This document shows, in pieces, positions 1-13,600 of a DNA stretch of 64,000 bases. The translations under genes were made by a program, and so were the position numbers. Each line of letters begins with the position of its first letter. Position 1 is the first letter of the stretch. The notes under the pieces were generated by a model. That model did not search any database and was not told the origin of the DNA. It was given only the letters and a program-made list of their open reading frames with translations. The DNA is from Opisthocomus hoazin (Eukaryota; Chordata; Aves; Opisthocomiformes; Opisthocomidae), in assembly GCF_030867145.1 (NCBI RefSeq), contig NC_134420.1, positions 9,754,823-9,818,822 of the forward strand, in the 5' to 3' direction.

Positions 1-942
1 CCTTCTTCACTTTCATTCTTTGTTCATAGACTTTGGAAATAGTACACAAAATTTACCAGTACCTACAAGTTACAGGGTGAAAAGCACAGAACGATACGGA
101 TCACTGCTATAAGCCCCAAAGCTTGCAAGGGAATTTCACACTTGTATTTCAGTTGGAGTAGTATGTTCTGTTGAGAAATCTTGTTTAAGCCAGGACGTCA
201 TACCAGTGTCTGGATGCAAATAAGTAATGTTATACCTTTCAGTTGGGTCGTTGCTATTGCACTGTGCAGATAATTGCTGTCTGTGGATATTTTGGACTCT
301 CACTTTAGAAGGCATACAGATCATATTTATTCTTTGTATTGAACGTCAAAGCCCTCCTTTAAGAAACTCATATTGCAAAGTGTATAGGCCATGAGCTGTT
401 TTACTGCACGGTCTGAAATGTTTCACGTGAAGTGAGTTATTAAAGTATTGATGAGGGTAAATTCAGAAGGTGGAATTGCTCCTGTAACTGTGTATTTATT
501 ACAATTGGTAAGATGTAATTTTGCCTTTTTACCATATAGTAAAGGTGTCCAGGGCTTTTGATCAATTGTCCTCTACTATTAACTTCTTTTTAAACTGAAA
601 TAAAAACTAAGAAAGACTCTTCAGTTTCAAAACAGAATTAATCTTGTACAATTTTTTTTATCCACAGTTTGCATCTTAAGGATATGAGTTTTTTACCTTA
701 CAATTCACTGTAGGTATAGAATTTGGAATTCTTAAAAAAACCTGCCCTTCCAGTTTGAACATTACCCACGATAAGTGTCTCCCTTTTTATGTTTTTGTTG
801 AAAAGGGTGGTGATTCTAAAGGAGGTTATATTCGTAAATGCTGTAAGATCTTACAATTGAGTTATAGAAATGCAGAATGTTGTGACTTGTAAAGCTCACT
901 ATGCGCTTTTACCCTTCTTGTTTTGTTTTTGTTTTTTTCCAG
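1..942. other. QSER1 intron, no gene seen
   Basis: AT-rich intronic sequence ending in a long pyrimidine tract and the acceptor AG at 941-942. No open frame resembling an upstream QSER1 exon, no RNA gene and no recognisable repeat was found. An ATG frame opens at 870 and runs into the exon, but the residues before 943 are intron translation: the family-like protein sequence begins exactly after the acceptor. Confidence 0.8.
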
Positions 943-3900
943 GTATGCATTCCTCAACAGCCACAGAACTATTTGTTACTGGAGCTTTGCCAACCTCTGG
1001 AACATTTCCACCATCAGCATATCAGCATCCCAACACTTTCAGCAGTAGAAACTTTGCTACTACCCCTTCTCTTGCTCTTCAAGATACTACTTTCAGTGCT
1101 ACATCAAATGGTCTCTTAACTACCCATGATCCTTTATTACAGATTAAAACATCACAAGGCACTGTTCCAACTGCTTTGACATTTGAGCGCCTAGGCAGCT
1201 CTGTTCTAAGTACCAGTATACCACCTCAGTCATCAACATATCGTTCTGCTCAAGAATCTGCACCCCATCTTTTGCAACCTCAATTTAGTTTGTTGCCTTC
1301 AACCCTTGGAGGAGCTCAGCAGGTTTCTCAGGCGTATAGCACATCTGTCTTTACTGGTTCCACTGCTTCTATTGATAGAGCACTTCAGCGAGAATGTAGT
1401 GTTATTAAACACCATCAGCGGCCTTCAAGTACTCAGTCTGTTCAGGCTCAACTGACTGTTTCGCAGCATTCCTTACACAGCTATTTAACGAGTACAAGCG
1501 GAGTTAATTTTCAGGATACATCTAGGCACTCAGCATTGTCCTGCAGTCCAGTTGGAGATGTTACTCAGGTGAGCAATGGAGGACCACAACAGAAGACTTC
1601 TCAAGTCACAGTGGAACTTGCTCAGTCATACACATCTGCTATTCCATCACCTGGTTTTCCATCTACTTCCACAGCAAAAGTGAAAAACTGTTCCACAAAG
1701 CAGCCTCCAAGGTCAATGAAGACCCCCAAACCTCAAAGTGTAGCTCCCACTGTGCAGACACAAAGCTATGCCAAAACTGCACAAAACCAGAGCTCTGTCA
1801 TTACAGGCCAAGCACAGATCTATTCTACAGCACAACTCCCAAGCCTCTTGTCGGTCAGCCAGTCCCAAAACTATGTTTCATCCCAGGCTCAGAATGTGCC
1901 ACCTGTCAGTCACTCACAGGATTTCTCATCTAGCAAGGCTGAGAAGCTGCCCTCACTGTATAAAACATTGACTTTTTCTGGGCAATCGCAAAGTGTTACT
2001 TCTGACAGTCAAACTCTAAGTTATTCCTCAGAGGAACAGGCATTGACTTCAGTTCCAAATGAGAACTACTCTGGGCAAACGAGGGAACTTTCTTCAGTCA
2101 GCCAATCTCAGAGCTACTCTTCTGGCCACTCTCAGGGTTTATCTCCAGTTAGTCAATCCCAAGTTAGTTTTTCATCTCAATCACAAGTTTTATCAGCTGT
2201 TAGTCCTTCAGAAAGCTATTCTTCAGGACAGTCTTTAACATTAACATCACCTTCTCTTTCCTTTAATGCCTCTCCTCGGATACAAACTCTTCCAGCCTCA
2301 AGTCCTAATCAGAGCTATATTTCTTTACATTCTTCTCAGAACTCTCAGTCACAAGAATCCTCCTCTCCACAGTCTCAAAAGTTTTTGCCATCTGTCCAGT
2401 CTCCTCCTTTTGCATCCACAGCTCATTCACAGACACTGCAGAACAACAGGCCTTCCTCGGAAACAAAGTCATATGTTAAAAGGAAGTCTGACTCTAATTT
2501 GTATGCCTCGTCAAAACAAGAGGAGGAGTTAGCAATGCAGGATATGCAGGCACTGCAACAGCAAGCTACTCTTGAATCTTCTGCTCAAAGGCTAACTGAT
2601 GAGGAAATAAGTGCTCAGGATACATCCTATAGGGTCTCAAAAGCAGATGACAGATACTCTCAAAGTGTAATCAGAAGTAACTCTCGTCTTGAAGATCAAG
2701 TTGTTGGACTTACTCTTCAAGGAGCAAAAAAAGGTGAAAGAATGGTCAATTCTGTGGAACAGCTTTCCCAGCGTATTGGCCATATCACTAGCCTAAGCCA
2801 TGATATAAAAAAGACAGCTAATTTAATGCAAACAACGCAAGTAACTGTGAGTGCTAAAGAACTAAACCAGCAACATTCTCTTATGCATAAGGTACATGAA
2901 AGTAAAGCTCAAGAACAGCAAGGCCAAGTCATTAGTACACCATCACAGGTTCAATCTCATGCTTTAAGACATGGTCATCATCTGTGTTTGCCCAGTGCAC
3001 AGGTGCTTCTGGAGTCAGCCTGTGACTTGCAGATTCTTCATCAGTCAATGCTGCAGTCAGGTTTAGGACAAACAAAGGCATCACCACAAGTGCAAAGAAT
3101 ACAGAGTCCTCAACAGGTGACACATCCGTTCCTTCAGATGGATGGTCATATTATTCAAAGTAATGGGGGGCATTCGCAGCAACAGCTTCATACTCAGAAT
3201 TCAGAAATAATGAAAATGGACATTTCTGAGCCCTCAAAACCACTACAGCAACATTTGACAACAAAAGATCATTTTACTCAGACAAATCAACATGATTCAA
3301 AAAATCAGTTTATTTCTCTTAGTTCCATATGTTTCCCAGAATCTATACTTCTCAGTGATGAGAGGAATATATTATCCAATGTAGATGACATCTTGGCAGC
3401 AACAGCAGCAGCCTGTGGAGTGACACCATCTGACTTTGCTAAATCGGCTGCTAATGAAGAGGAAATGTCTGTTGAAAATACCGAGGAGTCTAAAACCCAG
3501 TTTCGATCAATGGATGTGAGACATGTGTCTTCTGGTTTCAGTGCCTCACCCACTGTAGTTGGAAAGCCAGCAAGCATAAGTAATATTTCTCTGAATGGAG
3601 GCCAAATTGCTATAAATCTTACACCAGTGTCAACAGTACAGACAAAAACAGTGAACCTTGAGCAGCAACACATAGAAACTTCTGATCAAAATGTACCAAC
3701 AAGAATGACCTCTCCCACCCTTGGCCTTGGTCAAGAGGAGCAAGAACAAGGGGCAGTTCCACTTAAGAAACAATCTAGCATCAGTCATGAATCTGAAGAA
3801 GATAATGATGTTTCTGCTGATGGTACACTGAATTCAAGAGACAGAGAATTTGTTTCAAGTGGTAAGAGTCTAAGTGAAGAAAGTGCTGCTTCAGAGAATG

Positions 3901-4635
3901 ATTTTACTGTGGGTGGTGATGATGGTACAGTAGCAGGTAACCAGTCAAAGGGTCCACTGCAGCCACTGTCTGTGCCCCAAAGTGGAGGCGGAGCCATTAG
4001 TAGAAATGAAGAAGAATGCCAAGATTTAACTCAAGGGAACCTTCAGAAGAAAAAAAGCAAAGGAAGAAGCCAAAACAGAAATGCTACAGAAGATGACAGT
4101 GCAATGCAAAAACAGGTAAAAAGAAGTGGACAGTGTAAACGCCAAAATTCACGAGGAAATGACTCATGCTTGACATACTCTTCTCCTGTTTCTGAAAGTT
4201 GTTATGATACTTACCTGCATCAGGAAAGAATGAGGCAAAAAATTAAAGAGGTTGAAGAAAAACAGCCTGAAGTCAAAACAGGATTTATTGCATCTTTTTT
4301 AGACTTTCTAAAGTCTGGGCCTAGGCAACAGTTTTCAGCTCCAGCTGTACGAGTGCCGAACAGGACTAGGCGACCGGTTACCCAAATAGTTCGCACCCCT
4401 TGCCTACAGTCCTCTGCAAAGCCTCAGCCAGCAGCAGCAACACCTGTAGCTGCTGAGGTTAGTGGAGAAAGTCCAACGAAAAAAGTTGATGAAGAACTTA
4501 AGAAAAATTTAGAAACGTTGCCTTCGTTTTCTTCTGATGAAGATGATTCTGTGGGGGGTAACAACGATCTTCAGAAGAGCATCTCCACTGCATTGTCAGC
4601 CCTGGATGATACATCTGACAGAAAGAACAAATCAG
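943..4635 (+). CDS. QSER1: QSER1 giant Ser/Gln-rich coding exon
   Basis: A single 3,693-base exon of about 1,231 codons. It begins with the last two bases of a split Gly codon and reads [11 protein letters not shown], a start I recognise from the family. It ends at the donor CAG|GTAAAA at 4635/4636. Composition is dominated by Ser, Gln and Thr, with a degenerate repeat array at 1848-2243, an acidic Ser-rich stretch around 3790-3930, and a basic stretch (KKKSKGR at about 4050) that may be a nuclear localisation signal. The open frame runs 50 bases past the donor to a stop ending at 4685, so an unspliced transcript would make a truncated protein. Confidence 0.95.
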
Positions 4636-7600
4636 GTAAAACAGTTACTGCAAGTGCATGTGTTGAAGGAGATTTGTGTAGCTGATGGGAAAAAGTAAGG
4701 AATAATTTTAGCTATCTTCAGTTCAGGTAAAGGTTTTGATTTGTTTTGTTTTTAATCACAGCCATAATTAAGAGTTCTGTTCAAAAGGTGTGTTGGCTAT
4801 GAACTAGTGTTTTCCACAATTAGAAAATATGTAGATAGACTTCTTCATGCTACTTAAATAGGACCCTTCTAATGCCAGAAACTTATTTCAGCCCAGAATT
4901 GGAATAACGTGTCTGTTCTTTTCTTCTGTGGCTCAGAATACCAAATACGATTTTCAGCTGGAAACCTGAACAAACCATCATGTCAGAGGTTTTAAGTCTA
5001 TTTTTAAAAAATTCTAGCAGGAGAACTTACTAACAATCACCATCAGCAGAGGGCGAAGTTCTTCCTAGGTAGAGTTAAACATGCACTTTCTGTGATGATA
5101 CAGTTGCACAGAATATGTTTATGAAAACAGTTTTTGCACTTGTAACCTGAGCACTGGTTTGGCTAGTCTTGTCCAAGGTGGGAGTCATTTGACTTTGATT
5201 TCAGCCATGTTCATCAGGAGTGTTGTAGTTCCGTGTTGATACGTTGCTAACAAAAGAACAAAATCTGGAAAGGGTTGTTTTGTGGAGGGAGGGGCAAGCA
5301 ACAACCACTGATCACAGTAGTGGTTAGTTCTCCTCACACTTCAGTTTCACTTGTATTGTATCTGTGCTGTACATTAAATTGTGAGTGTTCATAGCTTTTA
5401 ACCGATGCCGCTTTGTTTTGAAGTATTTTCAACATACAGCATATTTTGCCTAGATAGACCTTTTCAGTAAAGTTTGTTTTCTTTGGTAAGCAGTTAAAAA
5501 TTATCCAGCCAATCACATAACTGTACTAATTCAAGAGAAATACTGTTACCTTACAAAATAATCACAGGGAGAAAATGAAACATTTCTTAAACTCTTCTCA
5601 GGACCCACGACCCATAGATTCGGGCTTAACAGAGTAGAATGCAAAATAGAATGCACACTGGGGGTGACAAGATTTACTGAAAAATACATAGCATGATTGA
5701 ACTTAAATTGTAATAATCAGACCTGGAATACCTTAAAAAGATAGTAGAATACATGAGATACTAAATACCTCATCTTAATTAATGCTCTGTTTTCTTCTGT
5801 GGATATTTCTATTACATTATGTTAAGTTCATGCGTTTTGCAAAGTCTGTTACAGGAGATGAAGTTCCTCATGTTTCTTCTAGTTGAATATGATTTTAAAC
5901 AAGTAAACAGTGACCTTTTTTTCACCCCAGAAAGCCAAAATGTGGACAATGCCACAGTTTGAGCCTCTAACTGAAGTTTGTTATCTTTAGTAAGCCACAT
6001 TCTGTGTACAACTTCCTATGGAAATATTTCAAAGGTTTTCTGTTGAATGGACATTTCCATTGGTGTTTTATTTCCAGTGATTTCTTTGAAATATTGTTGT
6101 ATCTTCTTTGTTATTCATAAGATTGTAATATTTATATCACGAGTTTTTTGATTTCACCTTCCTGTTTTGTTGTATACAAGACTTTATACATCATACAATA
6201 TGCTTAGTAGTGACTTCTTTCATACTTGATGGTAGCTTGTAGATTTTCTAGCAATTCCTTCTTCTCTCTGTTTTTGCACATAAGTGTGAAAAGACAAATA
6301 TTAAAACATAGTCTCTTGTTCGTACTATTAAGTATCATATGTACAGTTATCCACTGTTCTGAAGAATGTGTAAATGTACTTGGGGACCTAATAGTGCTAT
6401 GGCTAATTAAAACTGTCATAGCTTTCACTGAACGAAGAAGTACAACATATTTGCAATAATGTGATACGATATATCCAGAAGGACGTATTTCATGACTTCG
6501 CAATTTTACTGACTTGATTTAATGTGTCTTCATGTATCTGGTATATAGTTTTTGTACCGACACATTAGTTTGATATTTTAATGATTTTGGTTTGAATCAC
6601 TTTAATAAAAGTATGTCATGTTATCTTTTGTCTATTTTTTCCAAATGAAAAAGTCAACAGATAAAAGCGATTGTGACAAAACTGTATAATGATTAGCATT
6701 TCAAGTTTGAAGCAGGTTTCCTAAGTGATTTTGGTAATTGTGCTTTAGCTGATCTAACTTGATTTCTTTTAGATCAGCAAGTCAGTGTTAAAACAGTGTT
6801 ATGTATAAAACTATAAAGTAATATCTAAAAAGGATTCTAATTTTTACAGGTGGGAAAGGATAATGATTTTTAAAGGTGAGAGTTTCCCTTGGTTGTGGGG
6901 CATAGAGAAGATTGTTCTTTTCCCATCAGTTCTCATTGCTCGCCTCTGTTAATATTAAAAATTATTAGGATATTGCCAGTCTTAAATCTGGAACTTCCAG
7001 TTATATTATTAGAAGATATAAATGATGAATGTCCAAAAAGTCATACAGCAGATATTTCATGTGTATTTCTTTACTTAATCCAATTTATAAAGAATTTACT
7101 TATCAGCAGATTGGAAACAAGATTCAGTGTTGTAACCTTTACTATTGTATTTGCTTAGTCAAAATACAACAGTATTTTCTGTTGATGGTGTCTGTAGCTA
7201 CCAAATTGTTTTCTAAAATGTTAACCTTTGTTATTTCTAGATGCTAATAGATGCAGCAGTTTAGTACAGCAGAGGTATACTGTCTACAGTAGTTTGGTTT
7301 TGTTTAAAGTTTAGTTTTGGCCAAGATAATGTTTCTATTTTAACTCTTAGGTGGTTTTCCTAGAATAGTTGTTTTTAATGTGTATTGTAACAGAAAAGAA
7401 GAAAAATAAATCTAGTTCCCATTTTACGTTGCTAATCCTTGATAATTTAACTAAAATTTGGATTTTTTCTTCAGAAGCTGAAAAAGTGGCAGTTGTTACT
7501 GCTGCTGCCGCTGCCACTACTGCTGTAATAAAGCAGGAATCTCCACAGACAACTGCTCCTGTAGTCAGTGCGCAGGAGAAAATGAATCCAGCTGACCCCT

Positions 7601-10600
7601 TACAAGTAGCTCAACAGGATGCTGTGACTTCAGACCAATTGGCAAAAATACAGACAACTGTTGCAATAGAAGGATGTACCGATGAGGAGAATACGGACAG
7701 TGGAGGAGAGGGCATGTACAGAGAACGTGATGAATTTGTAGTGAAGATTGAAGATATAGAGACGCTAAAGGTAATCCCCATACTCACTGTGAGGAAAAAA
7801 CACGAACAACAAAACACCACAAAAAGTCCTGCATATGAAGTAAGCCTCAACAAACTACCGAAAGGGGAAAGGCTGCAGAGCAGTTTTCCGTTTTTATTCT
7901 GATATTCCCTGGCTGCTGCCAAGATGCCTTAAAGGTGTCTTTCTAGTGCGGGTTGTGAACGTGTTTTGTATGTACATGACTCCTTTTATGCTACATACAT
8001 AATAAAGTAAGTCTGTATGCTAGTAAGCTCTGTTAGAACTTGGAATTACCTTTTTTTAATATGAAAAAGCATATGCTTTTCACAGGTGGTTGACTACCTT
8101 TTTTTTTTTTTTAAGATAGTAGGCTTTCAAATGTAAGATGGTGAAGAAATGACTTTTGGACTTCTGCAAAAGATCTTGGAGTTGTCTTTTTTCTTTTTTT
8201 TGGAATAGGTTCAATAAACAGAAGTTCATTGCTGAACAAGAAATGGCTTCCATAAGCAACTTGTACAGCTCTGCACATGAGTTTATGGGAGTGTTCCTTA
8301 TTGACTTTGATGTTTTGTTTTGTTTTTCTTGTTTCTCCATTTTAAATTCTTCTGCATGCTTACCTTTTCTTTTGTTGCTATCATAGCCAGCAATATTGTT
8401 ACCATTAATTTCTAATACTTTTGGTTACTTGTCTGTGTGTTCATCCTCTTGAGCTGAAGCTCTAAATGAATTCATGTAGCTTTGTCGCATAAGGCAGGTG
8501 TTAACAATTTTAAAATATTCCCTTGTCACTTATAAAACTGGTTAAATTTTTTAATGAGATATTTTGAATTTTCAGCTTTGTGGTGTTTCTTTAGTTATTT
8601 AAACAGTCATGAAAAAGGAACCAATACTTAATCATATGTTTTCCGAATAGGAGCGTTTTTGAGTTAGTAGTTTGCATGTAGGATTTATAGAGAATTCTCA
8701 TTAGAGCTAATAATTACAAATCTGTTTTTAACATAGTTTATTTCTCAAACTATGTGAAGAAGAAAATCAACTCAAACTTTCTTTTTTTATGGTTAAGTTG
8801 AACTGAAAGTGTAAACTCAAGTTCACTAATTCATACAGAACTGTCTCATTTCACATTAGTGCAAGCATCGTGCTGTAATCTACCTGGACTTCTGCTACAG
8901 AATCTCTAGGGACCTGCAAGCTTTTTCTACTTGTGATTCTTGCATTTTTGTTTTAAAAAATATTTTGTAGAGCAAAAGAATAAAAAATTGGACAAATGTT
9001 ATATTGTTTTAAAAAATAAAGTTCTGTGGCTCAGTTGCATGGTACATGAGTTGAGACATCACACCATAGGCAAAGCTGGTTGGCACAACTTCGCCACTGT
9101 GAAAGCAGAACTATACTTACTGTAGTTCATGTCATTCTGTCTGCGTGCATATGGCACATAATGACTAAGGGTTTGGAATTTTGAATGGCTTATTTCCATT
9201 TTATCCCTGGGTAACTTGCTCAAAGAATACAATGCACAAACACACTTCTGGGAGAAAAATAAGCACATTTTTTAGCAAATAATTTGATGTTCTTGCAGGT
9301 TGCTTTGCAAACAGGAAAAGAGCCTCCAGCTATTTGGAAAGTACAGAAGGCTTTACTGCAAAAGTTTGTTCCTGAAGTGCGAGATGGACAGAGAGAGTTT
9401 GCTGCTACTAACAGTGTGAGTCTTAAAAATTCCTTGTGAAGCCTTATGGGAACCGATTTCTTTAATGGAAGTCTAGGAGACAAAATAAAATGTGATTCTG
9501 ACATGCGTTCTTAGCAAGCATCCTTGGGATGGGGAAAGGGTTTCTTGATTTTTCTCCTGCTCTAAATATATTCATGGGCAGGTTTTTGGCTTCCCAGCTT
9601 GGGTTCTTTGCTATCATTCAGGCTGTATAAAGGAACAAGTTTTCAGAACCAGAATAGTCAGTGGCAGCAGGCTTGTGAACCAGTTGCTTTCCACAATGGG
9701 GAGGATACAGATAGGATACAATTTCAACAGGCAGCCCTTTGCCAGGCAGATAATCCTTTTGGGATAACACATGGGGAGGATTAAATAAAGGGAGAAAATG
9801 AAGCCCAAAGTACCTCTTGCCTTATTTTCTTACTTTAAATATTACGTGGAAATCCATTGGAGAATTTATCTTAAATTATAACTACTATAGGATGGCTCAT
9901 CTTTGTATGTATAATAGGTTGTTTTAAAACTTTTTTTAATTTATGATTGAAGTTTTTAATTGTTCAAATGAATAATTTTACTTAACAGCAACACTTGTGT
10001 ATTAATTTTTTTTTAGTATCTTGGGTATTTCGGGGATGCAAAAAAAAAATACAAACGAGTGTATGTGAAGTTCATTGAAAATGCAAACAAAAAGGAATAT
10101 GTCAGAGTATGTTCAAAAAAACCGCGAAGCAAGCCTGTACAGTCAGCAAGGTATTTTATTTCAATTTGTTTTTCATTCTGCCATATTGTTTTCGTATTAA
10201 GAACACAACCATTTTAATAAAGAAGACTTGTAGCTCAAGATTGTGTTAATTCAGCTTTAAGCTGGAAATTGACAGCTGTGTGTTTTTCTTTAAGAAGTGA
10301 GATCTGAATTACTGCCATATGAAGACTTCCTGCCATATCAAGACTTCCCTATCTTGAATCTGTGGATTGCAGTAATAATTCGTTTTGGAGGTGTTGGGTC
10401 TCCACGCGCTATTTCTTTCTGTCATCTTTTGCCCTGTTACTCAACATAAGGATAGCAGCCTACAGGTGTCATGATTTTAAATTTTTGTGTGGTGTTTTCT
10501 CCAGTCGCATGGACTTTGCAAGTTAGGTGTGTTTTTTCCAGATTGCTTTAATGACCGTCCTGTCCCAGTGTACTGGAAGCACCATGCTTTCTTCTCAGTC

Positions 10601-13600
10601 CTGGAAAGTTGATTTAAAAACAGAAGTTCATTGCTGAAGTTGGTTGTTGCAGGAATGTTTTTGCTTCTTTTCTGTGTCCTTGCGCACTGAGGGTATTTTT
10701 TTTTTTTCTCATTGCACCTACCCTACCCTCCTCACCCTGCCCCAAAACGCCTTATCGCTTTGGGTCATCCCATGTAACCTCTGTCCGTGCCTCAAAATCA
10801 GTAATTCCTGTAGTATTGCTTTTAAACCTCCAACAAGGATACAGAAAACCCAAACAAATCTGTCACTCTGGAGAGCCATGTAAAGAATGCAGGGCGAACA
10901 TAGTATGGTTTTGATTATCCTAGTAAATACACTGCTGGTCCTGCAAAATTCTATGATCGTAAGTCCCTCGCACAGGTACTTCTGATAAGGTTTTCCCTGT
11001 CATTCACTTGGCTAAGGGTTTTGCTGTTGTGTTTTGTATTGGCCTTTGGAAAAATTGATTTTGGAAAAGATTACAGATTCTGTATTGTACAAACTCTGTC
11101 ATGTTTTAATGCTTAGCTTGTTTTATTTCCTCACAACTACAGATGGTATCTGAAGCTTTTCTCTCTATATGGCTTTTTAATAATTTAATGCAGATATATT
11201 TTCTTTATCAGTTGTTAGCATACAGCAATGAAAAAAATTGTAGTGCTTTTCATTCAAGAAATGACTAGGTTTTTAAGTCCAGTTTGCTCTCAAAGAAATC
11301 AATGCCATCAGATAATCAATTTTATAAAATGATTGTGATCTGCTTAAAATTAGCTAGGATTTTGATGCGCTTTTTTTTTTTTTTTTTTCTCGTGGGCTAC
11401 AGAAGACTGTTCCAGAACCTGTTTCTCCAATGCTCTGAAACAATCCTGGCTTTTAGCCAAAACATTATCACGATTAGCCTTGTATCCATATATTCTTCTC
11501 TCAATACTGTTTTTGGCTTTTATTTCTGTCTTTCCCTGGTGTTTTTACTGTATGATGTATTTCTAGAGAGCAGTCAGATTCCACCTCTGTCTTCATTTCA
11601 CTAAGCTGGATTAATCAACATCTTCCAAATTCCTTGTCTAAGGCAGACTTTCCATTCCTCTAATCATCCTAGTGTCTATTGTCACCATGCATTTCAGTTT
11701 GGAATCTTCATCTCTGACAGATAACAAGAATTATTCATAATATTCCAGAAGATAGTAACAGTGCTTCTACTATACATTTTACTGCTTTCTCATGTGGACA
11801 AAAAATGTTTCCTGGTGCTTCCCAGAATTGTGTTCCCCACCATGTTCTCAAAACTGCGTTGCTTGATCAGTCCTAAAGTACATACATTTGTATTTATCAT
11901 ATGAAGTTTCCTGTTTGATTTCCTGTTTTGGGTGGTGGGAAGAGAAAGGAGAGGAGTTGTCTGGTTTCTTATTCCAGTCCTCAAGATCCTGCATTTCCTG
12001 CATTTTTACCTGGGTGATGTTCTCTCCTATCTCTATGGATACAATATCCCAAATTCGCTTTGTCAGTGAATCTCATTGATTACTAGTATTTGTTCAAATC
12101 TGACAAGTTGTTTTTTTTTCATTAAATAGTCAATTTCAAGATTAGCTCTAATCTCTTGTAGCTCATGAATTCTAGTAAAGCTGGGCAATTTAAACTTTCT
12201 GTGTCTGTTTATCTGTGTATAAAATTGTAGTACTATTTAATCATAGGTAGTTGAGAATAGTTGTTAAGCATGATATAAAAAAATACAGTAGTATAGTGTG
12301 TATGACCTAATTCCTCGTTACATGTGACAATGAAATAAGTATATATAATCCATGGGGAATACATTCTGGTTAAATAACACTATAGCTATTTTATTAGTGT
12401 CAAAACTTGTGTGGTAATTATTTTCATAAAGGTCATCTTCATGTTGCAGGACTATTCATTGCAAACCTAGTAATAGCAACAGCAAACCCCCTGATCCACC
12501 AACACCAAAACCAACAGCGACAAAAGTCTCTTCTGTGAAACCCAAAGCTAAACAGCCAAAGGTAAAGGCTGAACCACCACCAAAGAAAAGGAAAAAGTGG
12601 AAAGAAGAATTTTCGTCTTCCCAGTCTGATTCTTCACCTGAGGCCCAGAGTGATGAGGATGGTGAGTGAGATATTATTGTTAGCATCTAGGCCTCTTTGA
12701 ACTAAACTGTAAATAAAAACATATTGTTCAATCTTGCAAATTTTTTCTTACTAGCCTCCAGGGAAATAAAAAATTGATTTCTCAAAACTTTTTACTTGTT
12801 GTTTGTATGTGAGGAAATGTATGCAGCTGAAGTTACTGCAAATGTAGTTTATCAATTAGATAAATGTATTTTTCCTACTTGCTTTCTAAGATGGGTACAA
12901 TTGAAGGAGAAGGAGCTGATCAGATTTTGAAATGCGTCTCGAGACTCTCCATTGCAACTCCATGTCATCTAAAATAACATTCCTGCAATGCCTGTCTGCA
13001 TGCAGATGTGGGCAGAATTCAGAAGTTACTGTTGTTTTTTCAAAACTGAAGGAGAAAAAGCAGTTGACTTTTTGGCTGCTTCATTGCTTGTCTAAACGCC
13101 AGCTGTTCAAATGCAGCCTGCCGAGCAGATTTGCTGTGAAGACATTCATGGCGTCTTGGAACGTTGAGATACAATGTTTGCAGTAATTCTCCAGAACAGA
13201 ATAGAATTTTTGAAGTGTGCTGTGTTTATAGAGATTACCTGTGGTAGCAGTTATACAGTGCATTTTGCAGGGTTTTTTTGTTTCTTTCCTGTATGCTTGA
13301 AGTTCGGCTGTGTAGTACCCGTGCTTTGTATTGCTGCATTTCCGAAGCCTGTTGGCCTCAGTCACTTTAACTGTAGATGAGCTAGGGTTAACGTACTGGA
13401 ACAGTGCCTCTGCTGCAGGCAGCACCTTTAAAATAACATTTTTCAAGAAAACTTACTTAAATAACCATGAATATGTACAATTGTCCATATATAAAATTTG
13501 AAGTAACCTGGTGATGGTAGTCACCCATAGAAATGTGGATATCTGAGAAAGTTTAACAGCCTTGCCAGCTAAATTACTGCAGAATAGTGGGATCATATAT

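Noticed and set aside
870-942. Methionine start for QSER1 at 870
   Set aside because: Residues before 943 come from the intron's pyrimidine tract and acceptor; the first family-like codon is split across the acceptor.
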